A DNA stretch of 64,000 nt. Origin: Deltaproteobacteria bacterium UBA6601. GTDB lineage: Bacteria > Myxococcota_A > UBA796 > UBA9615. Position 1 is the stretch's first letter; each line of letters starts with the position of its first letter. Below, piece by piece: positions 1 to 9,700 of this stretch. The DNA is taken from positions 47,326 through 111,325 of the forward strand of contig DJIF01000130.1 in NCBI GenBank assembly GCA_002433485.1. Reading direction: 5' to 3'. Under the pieces are notes generated by a model. That model was given only the letters and a program-made list of their open reading frames with translations, was not told the DNA's origin and ran no database searches. The position numbers and the translations under genes are program-made.

Positions 1-869
1 ACCAGCCGCCCAGCGCTGGTGAAAAGATTGCCATTGCGCGCATTGCGGGTAGGCAGTACGCAATCGAACATATCGATCCCGGCGGCGACCGCCTCGATGA
101 TGTCTTCTGGGTAGCCTACCCCCATCAGGTAGCGTGGCTTGTTGGACGGCAGTCGGGGTGCTGTAAAGCGCACCACTGAGTACATGTCATCGGCAGCTTC
201 TCCCACCGACAGCCCGCCGACCGCATAGCCATTAAAGTCCAGTTCAATGAGGCGCTCCAGGCACTCTTGTCTCAGGTCGAGTTCGAGGCCGCCCTGGACA
301 ATCCCGAACAAGGCCGGACCTCGCTCGGGGTTGCGGGGCACCGCCAGGCTTCGCTGTGCCCACTGCAGGGTCCTGTTCATGGCCGCGATCAAGGTGTCCC
401 GGTCGGCGGGAAGTGCCGCGCAATCATCGAGCACCATGGCGATATCGACACCTAGTGCGATCTGATGTTGCACGGTGCTCTCTGGACTGAGTCGAATGAG
501 TTGTCCGCCGTGCGGGTTACGGAAGCTGACCCCGTCGTCGTCCATCTCACGCATTGCGGCAAGGCTGAATACCTGAAAGCCGCCGCTGTCGGTCAGGATC
601 GGCCCATCCCAGCCCATGAAACGGTGTAGCCCACCAAGTTCTCGAATCATCTCACTGCCTGGCCGACACACCAGGTGAAAGGTGTTGGACAACACGATGT
701 CGGCGCCCAGGGCGCGCAGATCATCCTGCGCCAGACCTTTGACCACCCCGTAGGTGCCGACGGGCATAAAGGCCGGCGTGCGCACCGCTCCATGGGGCAA
801 CCGCAGCCTGCCGACCCTGGCCTCGCTGAGAGGGTCTTGAGCCAATGGCTCAAAGGATGAGCATTGCAT
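1..869 (-). CDS. tgt: Queuine tRNA-ribosyltransferase (partial, C-terminus outside window)
   Basis: Exchanges guanine-34 for a queuine precursor (preQ1 in bacteria) in tRNAs with GUN anticodons. About 289 codons are visible; the left window edge removes the C-terminus, including the expected zinc-binding cysteines. Seen in order: the N-terminal segment TPAFMPVGTYGVVKGL, the base-recognition segment LTDSGGFQVFS with the conserved Asp, GIVQGG, and DCVLPTRNARNG near the edge, which carries the nucleophile-region Asp of the family. The chosen ATG (869..867) lies inside the last codons of queA, giving a 20-bp overlap. The pairing of tgt with queA, the next step in the same pathway, supports both calls. 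Confidence 0.95.
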   Translation of the reverse strand, partial: MQCSSFEPLAQDPLSEARVGRLRLPHGAVRTPAFMPVGTYGVVKGLAQDDLRALGADIVLSNTFHLVCRPGSEMIRELGGLHRFMGWDGPILTDSGGFQVFSLAAMREMDDDGVSFRNPHGGQLIRLSPESTVQHQIALGVDIAMVLDDCAALPADRDTLIAAMNRTLQWAQRSLAVPRNPERGPALFGIVQGGLELDLRQECLERLIELDFNGYAVGGLSVGEAADDMYSVVRFTAPRLPSNKPRYLMGVGYPEDIIEAVAAGIDMFDCVLPTRNARNGNLFTSAGRL

Positions 870-1986
870 CGCCATAGCTATAGAAGCGGTAGCCGCTATT
901 AGCGGCCTGCTGATAGAGGTTGAGGGTCCGTTGGCGGCCCAGAAAGGAGGCCACGAGCATGATCAGCGTGCTCCCCGGAAGGTGGAAATTAGTGAGCAGG
1001 GATAGCGGCAGTCTGGCCGGGTCGCCGGGCCGCAGGAACAGGTCGGTTGAACGCAGAGCACCATCATCGGGCCGGCCGGCGCGGTGCCATGATTCAAGGC
1101 TGCGACAAACTGTTGTTCCCACTGCGATCAAGCGCCCTCCCCTGTCCTCGCAGCGCCGAATGGCGTCGCCGCACTCCACTGGCACCCGATAGCTCTCACG
1201 GTGCATTGAATGGCCCGACAACTGCTCGGTGCGGACCGGCTGGAAGGTGCCAAGCCCAACGTGCAGCGTTACCGAGCTTCGCTCAATACCCCGCTTGGCG
1301 AGGGCGTCGAGGACCTGCTCGCTGAAGTGGAGCCCGGCAGTCGGAGCGGCCACTGCTCCTGGCGTGTTGGCAAACAGTGTTTGGTAGCGTCGGTGGTCTT
1401 CTCTGGAGGGTCCTGTTGTCCTTTGGATGTAAGGTGGGAGAGGCATTTCTCCCCAGCTGTTGGCGACGGAGGTCAGGTCACTTAGCTTTGCGGATTGGTC
1501 TTCGGGTGCCAAAAAGACCCGACGCTGTCCGTCTGCAAGGCTCTCGCCGATGGTGATATGGGGCGCCTCTTTTGCACCCTGATCGCCTCGCCGTTCAAGC
1601 TGGAGGCGGCTGCCGGGACGGACCCTCGCAGATGGACGGACCAGTGCAGACCAGGAGCCATCAGCCAGAGCTCTTATGAGCAGGATCTCGACCGTGCCGC
1701 CACTGTGCTTGCGCGCAAACATTCGGGCTGGCAGCACCTGAGTGTCGTTCACGATGAGGAGGTCCCCCGGCTCAAGGATGGACGGCAGATCAGTAAATTG
1801 CAGGTCCCGGCTGTCGGCCTGATCCCGAGCCACCGCCAGCAAGCGACTTGAGTCGCGTCTCTCAAGGGGGTGCTGGGCGATGCAACCCTCGGGCAGTTGA
1901 AACTGGTAGCTGCTCAGCAGAGCGTCGAGGCTCTGCCCTTCCGCTGGGCTCTTGGCGGGGGGTCTTGCGGGGCTTGTCAACGTCAT
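850..1986 (-). CDS. queA: S-adenosylmethionine:tRNA ribosyltransferase-isomerase
   Basis: Transfers and isomerises the ribosyl moiety of S-adenosylmethionine onto preQ1-modified tRNA to make epoxyqueuosine. The 378-residue product carries IAQHPLERRDSSRLL near residue 36, LIVNDTQVLPARM, APTAGLHFSEQVL and the C-terminal LPGSTLIMLV and YGDAMLIL segments typical of the family. About 25 residues precede the usual family start (near the segment YQFQLPEG), so the true start may be an internal codon; the ATG at 1986 has only a weak ribosome-binding site. The last codons overlap the start of tgt by 20 bp, so the two are probably translated together. It is divergent from nadE across 161 bp. Confidence 0.95.
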   Translation of the reverse strand: MTLTSPARPPAKSPAEGQSLDALLSSYQFQLPEGCIAQHPLERRDSSRLLAVARDQADSRDLQFTDLPSILEPGDLLIVNDTQVLPARMFARKHSGGTVEILLIRALADGSWSALVRPSARVRPGSRLQLERRGDQGAKEAPHITIGESLADGQRRVFLAPEDQSAKLSDLTSVANSWGEMPLPPYIQRTTGPSREDHRRYQTLFANTPGAVAAPTAGLHFSEQVLDALAKRGIERSSVTLHVGLGTFQPVRTEQLSGHSMHRESYRVPVECGDAIRRCEDRGGRLIAVGTTVCRSLESWHRAGRPDDGALRSTDLFLRPGDPARLPLSLLTNFHLPGSTLIMLVASFLGRQRTLNLYQQAANSGYRFYSYGDAMLIL

Positions 1987-2147
1987 CGCTGAGCGCTTCT
2001 AGATCAGTGTGGCCAAAGCTGCAATGACTCCCTCCATCGGAGCCATATCTTGGTACCGCCTGGCAGCGGGTCGTAGTGATGATGGCGCAGGCAGAATCGA
2101 CCATTCGCAATTTGAATCGAGTACTCTCTGCAGCGAAGGAGGCTGGC

Positions 2148-3821
2148 ATGCGGGTCGCTCTGGCACAGCTAAACTCTCTGGTCGGCGATGTGCGTGGAAA
2201 CGCAGCGAGCATCACCAAACAATATCGGCAGGCTCGAGCCCTGGGCGCTGAACTGGTGGTCTTCCCGGAGCTGGCTCTGGTTGGCTACCCACCCAGAGAC
2301 CTGGTCGACCGACCATCGCTGTGGGCCGCCTGTAAGCGCGAACTCCGGTCCCTGGCCGAGTTGACCAGGGACGGTGGCGCCATCTTGCTGGGCACCTTGA
2401 CGCCGACGCAGTCTCAGGTGGGACGGGCGGTGTTCAACTCAGCGGTGCTGCTTGAAGGAGGCCGCGAGCTGGCGCGTGTACATAAGTCGCTGCTGCCCAG
2501 CTATGACGTTTTTGATGAAGCCCGCTACTTTGAGCCTGCCCGGCCCGGCTCGGTGGCGCCGATTGCGTTTCGTGGTCATTGCCTAGGGGTAACCATCTGC
2601 GAGGACGTCTGGAATGATGCCGACTTCTGGGAAAGGCGTCTGTACGACCGAGACCCCGCCCAGGAGTTGGTCGATCAGGGTGCAGATCTACTGATCAATC
2701 TTTCGGCCTCCCCCTATCACCTCGGCAAGCAGGGCTTGCGCCACGAGATGTTGTCGACTCTAGCTCAGGGCCTCAAGGTTCCGGTGTTGCACTGCAATCT
2801 GGTCGGGGGCAACGATGAGTTGATCTTTGATGGGGCGAGCTTTGCCTGCTGGTCTGACGGCAGCCTGCGTGCAGTCGCCGCGTGTTTTGCAGAAGATCTA
2901 TTGCTGCTGGATACAGAAAAACCTGGCCTACCAATCCCCCCTGCAGCTCCCCTCTCGGCCCCGGAGGGCGCGGCGCGGGCCCTGACTCTGGGTGTGGCGG
3001 ACTATTTCTCCAAATGCGGCTTTGAACGCGCTGTGGTTGGCCTCAGCGGCGGCATCGACTCGGCGGTAACTGCCGCCCTGGCAGTGCGAGCCCTGGGGGC
3101 TGACCAGGTTACCGGGATCACCATGCCGTCACGATATTCGTCGAGCGGTTCTATAGAGGATTCCAGGCAACTCGCTGAGGCACTCGGGATCGAATTTCAT
3201 GTAGTGCCGATAGAGAGCACTCACCGTGCTTATCAAGATAGTCTCAGCGAGCTCTGGAAGAGCGCTGGCTGTGTGGATATTCAGACCACGGGTCTGGCCG
3301 ATCAGAACCTCCAGGCGCGAATTCGCGGGAATCTGCTCATGGCCTGGTCAAATCGGCGGGGGGCGCTGGTGCTCTCTACTGGCAATAAGAGTGAGCTGGC
3401 GGTGGGCTATTGCACCCTCTATGGCGATATGGCTGGCGGACTGGCGGTTATCTCCGACCTTCCCAAGACCCTGGTCTATGAAGTTGCCAATTGGCTCAAT
3501 TGCGACGGAGTTGTTATCCCGCAAGAGACGATCAACAAGCCTCCGTCCGCGGAACTCGCCCCTGATCAGCTGGACACCGACTCGCTGCCGCCCTACCCCG
3601 TGCTTGACGCCATTCTTAACGGCTACATAGAGCAGTGCGCCGAGCCCGCCGCAATCGCCCAACAAACGGGCATCCCGAGCGACCAGGTTGAGGCGGTGGT
3701 CCAGTTGGTCAACCGCAACGAATTCAAGCGCCGCCAGGCGGCACCTGGGCTGCGAGTAACCAGCAAGGCCTTTGGCTCTGGTCGTCGCTTCCCAGTCGCG
3801 GCCCGCTTTGGGTTCGACTGA
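2148..3821 (+). CDS. nadE: Glutamine-dependent NAD+ synthetase
   Basis: Amidates nicotinic acid adenine dinucleotide to NAD+, using ammonia released from glutamine. The 557-residue product has a nitrilase-type glutaminase domain (about 1-245) with the triad Glu41 (VFPELALVGYPP), Lys113 (ARVHKSLLP) and Cys151 (VTICEDVWN). A synthetase domain follows with the ATP-binding loop SGGIDS at 300-305 and the STGNKSE segment. An in-frame ORF extends upstream to 2076, but the ATG at 2148 follows an AAGGAGG ribosome-binding site by 5 nt and begins with the family-typical MRVALAQLN, so it is preferred. It converges with the slipin gene, with 8 bp between the stops. Confidence 0.96.
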   Translation: MRVALAQLNSLVGDVRGNAASITKQYRQARALGAELVVFPELALVGYPPRDLVDRPSLWAACKRELRSLAELTRDGGAILLGTLTPTQSQVGRAVFNSAVLLEGGRELARVHKSLLPSYDVFDEARYFEPARPGSVAPIAFRGHCLGVTICEDVWNDADFWERRLYDRDPAQELVDQGADLLINLSASPYHLGKQGLRHEMLSTLAQGLKVPVLHCNLVGGNDELIFDGASFACWSDGSLRAVAACFAEDLLLLDTEKPGLPIPPAAPLSAPEGAARALTLGVADYFSKCGFERAVVGLSGGIDSAVTAALAVRALGADQVTGITMPSRYSSSGSIEDSRQLAEALGIEFHVVPIESTHRAYQDSLSELWKSAGCVDIQTTGLADQNLQARIRGNLLMAWSNRRGALVLSTGNKSELAVGYCTLYGDMAGGLAVISDLPKTLVYEVANWLNCDGVVIPQETINKPPSAELAPDQLDTDSLPPYPVLDAILNGYIEQCAEPAAIAQQTGIPSDQVEAVVQLVNRNEFKRRQAAPGLRVTSKAFGSGRRFPVAARFGFD

Positions 3822-3829
3822 AGCTTTCC

Positions 3830-4603
3830 TCAGCCCTCAGAATCCTTGCCATGGTTCATGCCAGAAAAGGCCTTGAGCATCTCAATGGGGATCGGGAAGA
3901 CCACAGTTGAGCTGTTCTCGGCGGACACTTCGGACAGGGTCTGCAGGTAGCGCAACTGAATGGTGATCGGGCTCTCGCCCATGATCTTGGATGCCTCGGT
4001 GAGCTTTGAACTTGCCTGCAGTTCGCCATCCGCAGCAATGATCTTGGCGCGCCGCTCCCGTTCCGCTTCTGCCTGCTTGGCCATAGCGCGCTGCATCTCC
4101 TGCGGTAGGTCGATGTGCTTGAGTTCTACCTTGCTGACCTTGATGCCCCAGGCATCAGTGTCTTCGTCGAGCAGGTTCTGCAGCTTGGTGTTGATCTTCT
4201 CGCGGTCAGCGAGTAGTTCGTCCAGCTCACAGGTTCCTGCCACCGAGCGCAGTGTGGTCTGGGCCAACTGCGAGGTGGCATAGAGGAAGTTGTCCACCTC
4301 GATGATGGCCTTCTCCGGCGACATCACCCGGAAATAAACCACCGCATTGATCTTTACGGAGACGTTGTCGCGGGTGATCACATCCTGGGTCGGAATGTCG
4401 AGGGTTACTACCCGCAGGTCTACCTTGACGAGCTTGTCCACAAAGGGAATCAGGAAGACGATTCCTGGGCCTTTGACCGCGACAAAGCGGCCAAGCCGAA
4501 ACACGGTGCCTCGCTCATATTCACGCAAGATCTTGATGGCCGACGACAGGATGGCGACGCCAGCGATGACGAAAAAGAAGGCCAATTCAATGAACGCACT
4601 CAT
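3830..4603 (-). CDS. Slipin / stomatin-like SPFH-domain membrane protein
   Basis: Membrane-anchored scaffold of the band-7/SPFH superfamily. The 257-residue protein begins with one membrane segment (about residues 3-23), followed by the classic start of an SPFH domain, REYERGTVFRLGRF, then VDLRVVTLDIPTQDVITRDN and VYFRV. A charged helical region with QEMQRAMAKQAEAERERRA (about 165-185) is typical of slipins and drives oligomerisation in relatives. It lies 6 bp downstream of the NfeD-type protease gene; this pairing (stomatin operon partner) is widespread, and archaeal NfeD protease cleaves its stomatin partner. Role here is inferred from the family: membrane microdomain organisation. Length is normal. 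Confidence 0.92.
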   Translation of the reverse strand: MSAFIELAFFFVIAGVAILSSAIKILREYERGTVFRLGRFVAVKGPGIVFLIPFVDKLVKVDLRVVTLDIPTQDVITRDNVSVKINAVVYFRVMSPEKAIIEVDNFLYATSQLAQTTLRSVAGTCELDELLADREKINTKLQNLLDEDTDAWGIKVSKVELKHIDLPQEMQRAMAKQAEAERERRAKIIAADGELQASSKLTEASKIMGESPITIQLRYLQTLSEVSAENSSTVVFPIPIEMLKAFSGMNHGKDSEG

Positions 4604-4609
4604 TGTTCG

Positions 4610-6103
4610 TTACTCCGGTTGGGTTTGGGCCGTCGAAGTGGGGTTCGACGGCAGTTCGGGAGGGGCTTCGGAGGTTGCGGCCTGGACTTCCAGTTTCAGG
4701 CCGTGCACCGCGATCACCGTGATCGGACTGTCCTCGCCAATGGGGTCCCTGGAGAAGGCCGCCCAGCGTTCGCTATGGACAAATACCTGGCCAGTCTTAC
4801 GACCCCCGGGGATGGCGCTCAAGGTGTGGCCCGCGGCGCCCACCATTCCTTCTTCGCCGCCCATTACCTTGCGAGTGTGTCCGCGCCAGACCAGCCAGGC
4901 GACTAAGCCCACGCAGAGCATGGTGAAGACCACTACGATGGCCACCACTTCAGGAGTGACTCCGATATTGAATTCAGGACTCTTCTTCACCAGAAACAGA
5001 CCCCCAAAGGCCAGAGACACACCACCTCCAACCGTCAGCAGTCCATAGCTGGGAAAATAGACTTCGGCAAATAGACAGCCAAAACCAATGAAGACGAAGA
5101 CCAGGGCCAGCAGATTGACTGGAATGGCGCTGAGGCCGAATGCCGCGAGCAGCAGCGCGATTGCGCCAACCACACCGGGAATGATGAGGCCCGGATTGTT
5201 GAACTCCAGGTAGAAGCCCAGCGCTGCCAGCGCCATTAGCAGATAGGTCACGTTGGGGTGGGTCAGGAGAGTCAGAACCCGGTGCGCAAGGCTCATGGGC
5301 ACATGCTCCACCGCTCCCTGCGTGCGCAGTACCAGTCGCTGGTCTGTCGCGAGGCTGATCTCCTGTCCGTCGATCTGCTCCAGCAAATCATCCAAAGACT
5401 CCGCTTCCAGATCGACAACACCCAATTCGACGGCTTCGTCTACTTGAATTGAGACGCTCTCCCTGACCGCCTTTTCGGCCCAGTCCGCATTACGCCCCCG
5501 TTGTTCCGCAACGTTGCGGATAAAGGCGACCGAGTCATTGGTCACCTTCTCCAACATGGCGGCCTCAGAGTCCTTCTTGGATTCCTCGTCCTCCTGTTCC
5601 TGGCCGGTGGTTGGCATGGACATCATCACCGGATGTGCTGCTCCGATGTTGGTGGCAGGCGCCATTGCCGCGACGTGTGCAGCCATGGTGATGAAGGTCC
5701 CCGCCGATGCAGCCCGAGACCCGCGTGGACCCACATAGACAATCAGAGGTACTTCCGAACGGAGCATTTCCTTGACCATCTCGCGGGTGCTCTGTAGCGA
5801 GCCGCCCGGCGTGTCGAGAACCAAGACCACAGCCCGCACCTCCGGGTCCTGTTCGGCCTTTGCGATGCCCTCTACGAAGTAATCCCGCGTACCCCGATTA
5901 ATGATCTGATCATCGAGGGTGAGGACCTGGATTCTTCCCGGGCCTGGATCACGAATGGGTTGAGCTTCACCTGCTTTGATCGGCTTGACCGAGGTCTCAT
6001 CAGACGTGGGCTCAATTGCCTCCTGGGCACGCGTAGCACTGCTCAGCGCTGCTGTAATCAGCGCCATGCTGAGGATGCAGATGTTTAACAGTCGCAGATT
6101 CAT
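4610..6103 (-). CDS. NfeD1-type membrane serine protease (ClpP class)
   Basis: Partner of the adjacent slipin. The 497-residue protein has a signal peptide (about 1-26), then a ClpP-like protease domain (about 57-245) with the DTPGGS segment, the nucleophile Ser133 in AASAGTF and the probable general base Lys186 in EKVTNDSVAFI. By comparison with archaeal PH1510 these form a Ser-Lys dyad. Four or five hydrophobic helices follow (about 285-415), and a soluble NfeD OB-fold domain ends the protein (about 420-480). The order protease, membrane, OB-fold is the long NfeD1b form. The start overlaps the stop of the preceding UDG-like gene by 4 bp, and the slipin follows after 6 bp. Confidence 0.9.
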   Translation of the reverse strand: MNLRLLNICILSMALITAALSSATRAQEAIEPTSDETSVKPIKAGEAQPIRDPGPGRIQVLTLDDQIINRGTRDYFVEGIAKAEQDPEVRAVVLVLDTPGGSLQSTREMVKEMLRSEVPLIVYVGPRGSRAASAGTFITMAAHVAAMAPATNIGAAHPVMMSMPTTGQEQEDEESKKDSEAAMLEKVTNDSVAFIRNVAEQRGRNADWAEKAVRESVSIQVDEAVELGVVDLEAESLDDLLEQIDGQEISLATDQRLVLRTQGAVEHVPMSLAHRVLTLLTHPNVTYLLMALAALGFYLEFNNPGLIIPGVVGAIALLLAAFGLSAIPVNLLALVFVFIGFGCLFAEVYFPSYGLLTVGGGVSLAFGGLFLVKKSPEFNIGVTPEVVAIVVVFTMLCVGLVAWLVWRGHTRKVMGGEEGMVGAAGHTLSAIPGGRKTGQVFVHSERWAAFSRDPIGEDSPITVIAVHGLKLEVQAATSEAPPELPSNPTSTAQTQPE

Positions 6104-6789
6104 CGACGTCTCTCTCCGGCAGGGCTGGGCAACTCACGCCCAGTGATCTGCGCATATTTGCGGCGCAGCAGCTTCATGTCCTCGAACACAGCCCGCTTGT
6201 CCTGACTGTTCACCAGCAGGTGGCTGGCGTCGTGGCTATATAGCAGGGCTACGCCGCCGTAGCTGTGCACCGCACCTCGCAGTCGTGCCAGGTCACCACC
6301 CCCCGAAAGCAGGCTGCAGACCTTCTGACCCAGGGCAATGATCAGGATCCGCTCTGGACGATGGAGCTCAACTGTGATGGCCTGAGGGAGTTGAAGAACG
6401 GTCGAGCCAGAGTCCGGCTCCGTCACCGAGCAGACCCGTACCTCGGACCGGCGCAGGCCAAGAACGTTGTGCAGGATCCGCTCAAACAGGTCCTCGGCTG
6501 CGCTGTTGGTTGAGTGCTGGCGAATGAAGACCAGCTCCGCATCTTCAGGGCCAGTCCAATCAAATTGCCTGAGCGTTGCAGGGGCAACGTCGCTTACTGG
6601 ATCAGGGCCACGGCTCGGCGAGGCCGGCGTGCCTGTGGCCGACTCTGAATGGTTGGTGAGGGGGAGCGGGTCCTCTCTTTCCGTCCCGGGCCTGGCGAAC
6701 TCACGGCCGTGCAGTTCCACCCAAGCCCGCAGGTCAAGGCTCAGCGCAAGCAACTCATCGGCGGGCGATTCTGGGGCCTGATTGCTCAA
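6100..6789 (-). CDS. Degenerate family-4-type uracil-DNA glycosylase-like protein
   Basis: The 229-residue protein has a low-complexity N-terminal third followed by a domain that aligns by eye with family-4 UDGs. RILHNVLGLRRSEVRVCSV matches the segment after the first active-site loop, IIALGQKVCSLL matches the LG..A..LL helix, and LLYSHDASHLLVNSQDKRAV matches the C-terminal TYHPxYLLRNP motif. The catalytic GEAPG loop is replaced by FIRQHS, the NVVKCRPPGNR segment by CSVTEPDSG, and the Fe-S cysteine pattern is not visible. It is therefore probably not an active glycosylase; it may be a structural or binding relic. It overlaps the genes on both sides by 4 bp and so sits in the slipin/CoaBC unit. 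Fold assignment is moderately sure; function is unknown. Confidence 0.6.
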   Translation of the reverse strand: MSNQAPESPADELLALSLDLRAWVELHGREFARPGTEREDPLPLTNHSESATGTPASPSRGPDPVSDVAPATLRQFDWTGPEDAELVFIRQHSTNSAAEDLFERILHNVLGLRRSEVRVCSVTEPDSGSTVLQLPQAITVELHRPERILIIALGQKVCSLLSGGGDLARLRGAVHSYGGVALLYSHDASHLLVNSQDKRAVFEDMKLLRRKYAQITGRELPSPAGERRR

Positions 6790-9700
6790 GGGAGCTCCAG
6801 ATTGGCGAGTCCGATGTTGCCGGCTCCATCATCGATGCTGATTTGCCAGTTCTGACTGCCTTGTTCAAGGAGCTGAGCGATTGAAACTTGCACAAGCGTC
6901 CCGCTCGAGGTCTCGCTTTGCTCAGTGATGCCAAGGGCCACAGCTTCGCCTCCGGTAACGGCAGCGGCGCTCACCTGCAGACCCTTGCCGCTCACCACCA
7001 GGGGGGTGGGGGTCGTCGGCGCAGATTGCGCGTGTAACAGCCGGTAGCCCTGGGCGGCAGCGGTATAGGCGGCCTGTATCTGCAATGAATCACCCTCGAC
7101 GGCCAGTTCCAGCTCCACCTGTGCAGGAACCACTTCGAAAGCCTCAGAGCGCAGCTCGTAGCTGATGGTGTCATAGGGGTAGTTATCGTCAGCCGGGTCC
7201 TTGCTCGGCCCGTTGACCAGGAAGCGATAACGAGTAGTCGGCAGGGTGGCCAGCTGGTCCAGGCCAGCCCAGGTGTTCAGCGGCTGCCACTGAGCATGGT
7301 AGTAGTGACGCCGCTCGGGATCCGGTTCGACGTCTGTGCCGCTGAGCGGATTAGGTGTGTAGGTGACAATGATGTCGGCCAGGGCATCGCTGATGGCGTT
7401 GCCCTGGGGGGTCCGCAGCAGCTGCCAGCTGCCGTCATCCTGCTCTTGTTCAAGCTGCACAGAAAGCAGCCCCAAGGAGGGGTCGCCGCCTTCAAAGCTG
7501 AACCGTGCCATTCCCTGAATCCGCGCTATCTGTGCTTCGGGCTGAGCCTGCTCGGGAGCCGCGCCGTCCCAGGTGAAGAGGTAATCGGGAACATCGCTCA
7601 GGGCTTGTCCGGCGTTTGCGGTTTGGTCCGGGACTACCGGTGTCTGCTCCCATTCGGGGTACCAGGTGGAGGTGGGGTAGTCGGGCCAGGCCGGGTCTTC
7701 GGCAAGCGGGCTGTTGGCCAGGGCAACAAGCTCTAGTTGTCGCTCCAGCAGATGTTCTCCCTGCAGGGGTCCCCACCAGGTAATGGCCGGTTCAAACCCA
7801 CCTTGCAGCCAGTCTTCGACCGTCAACAGATAGCCTTCATGGTCCATGGCGTAGCCAAGCACCACAGTTCGGTGCACTTCAGCTTCATGGAGAGCCCGAT
7901 AGCGCAGGTTCTGGGCCCATAGAGTGGTGACTTCACCCGGGGCAAATGCCAGTACTACATCCTCTTCCGCGCTCCCCTGCCCCATCACCGTTACCGGCAG
8001 ACTCCGTAAGCCCAGCGCGCCAAGCATGGCAGTGCGGGACTCTGGCAGTGGCAACGGGTACTGCTCCCGGTCTGAGATGAACGCCCGAAAGGCGATGCGG
8101 AACAGAGAGAAGCTCTTGTCTACGTCAAGGCAGCTCTGGTAGGCGGGCAAGGGGACGTTGAGGCCAAACAGTGATATGTCGATCTCCGGCTCACCGCAGA
8201 GCAATGCCCCGTGTTGGGCCCAAAACTCATCAAGAGGACTACGCACACTGCCGTCATCGTTCCAGATCAGCATGTCCGGAACGTATGGGTCCTCTGCCCA
8301 GGCCGGGTCCCACGGCAGGTAGTGAAGATCGGCACTGCCGGCACGGGTCACACGAATGTCGCGTCCCTGTTCAACATAGCGCTGCGCCGGCTCGAGCTGG
8401 ATTTCTCCGCCGCGGACTTCGGTGGCCTCATACAGCTCGAGGATCCCCTGCGCGGCTGTTTCGGCGATGGACTCCATTCGTGCAAAGCCTTCAAATTGAC
8501 CCCGCGGCGCCACATCACCGGCCGCCCCCTGGGCGAACATCCAGCGGGGGCCTCCATGGCGTTCGTTGAGCAGCGCACTGATATGGTCAGGAGCTTCGCT
8601 GCTGATCAGCGCGTTACTGCCACCCATGATGGTTCCATGGATGCCGAAGCTGAAGAGTGCGGCTATGGGACTGCCATCAACGCCATCCACCCGCAGCAAA
8701 GTTGCCTGAGGGTCCTTCCAGCCAGCTCCGGTGGGCGACCCGTCAGGGCCGGGCAGGTGGTCATTCTCGGTGCGTCGATCGCCGAACAGCCGGTCCTCAC
8801 CGATAGGATCGAACTGAGGGTTGATGCCGATTCCGATGGCCGCGTCCTGCCGTGTCTCCCAGGCTTGCACAGCCAACTCCACCAACTGACTTACGAGACG
8901 ATCGAAGATCTCCTGATTGAAGAAGTCACCACCGAAGAACAGCACAAAGGCTTTGGTGAACGGCCCGTATGACGAGTGGCTGTGATTGGCCATGGTGAAC
9001 ACTGAGTCGGAGAGGTCCCGACCGATACGTTCACTCAGACGCTGGCCGATGGCCTCGGTGAGGCCGTCAAACGAATAAATAAGGCCAAATCGCACCAGCA
9101 CGGCCGTCTCCTGGCCATTTTCCAGCCACAGCACATCGGCGGGAATGCGAGTCTGCCATCCTGCCGACGGGACAAAATCGACCCGATAGTCCGAGTTCCT
9201 GGCGTCAGGTCCCGGCTCATTGCCCAGCGCCCGGTCCCGGTCGGTGTAGCCGCCCAGTGGAACCCCAACTGGCAGGTCGAGAGTACCTCCTGCTACACCC
9301 GCCTGTAGCGGTCCGGCTACTGATGGAGGCCAAGTTGGTCCGTTGTCGTCGTTGTCCTCGCCGCCGCAGGCGGGTAGCAGCAGTAAGAGTAGCGCGGTCA
9401 GAAGCGCGACCACCCGATCCAGAACCCGGCCCGCCACCGCCCGCTTACTCATCAGTGGCAGTTCGTCGGCACCTCCATCGCGGTCAAGAATGGTTACTGC
9501 ATTGGTGTCGACCGCAAAGCCGGCTCCGGCTTGGGAGAGGTCGTTGGCAACAATCAGGTCTAGGTTCTTAGCCTCGAGCTTGGCGCTCGCTCCGCTGAGC
9601 AATTCGCTGGTCTCCATTGCGAAGCCTACGACGACCCTGGGGCGGGCTTCAGGAACCACCTCGGCGAGGATGTCGGGGCACCGTTTAAGCTCCAGATTTG

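Noticed and set aside
1862..2218. A (-) frame spanning the queA-nadE gap
   Set aside because: It overlaps the start regions of both genes and shows no protein family pattern; the gap more likely holds promoters.
4347..5048. A 233-residue (+) frame opposite the slipin/nfeD genes
   Set aside because: It crosses two well-supported genes, has no ribosome-binding site and a composition typical of an antisense shadow.
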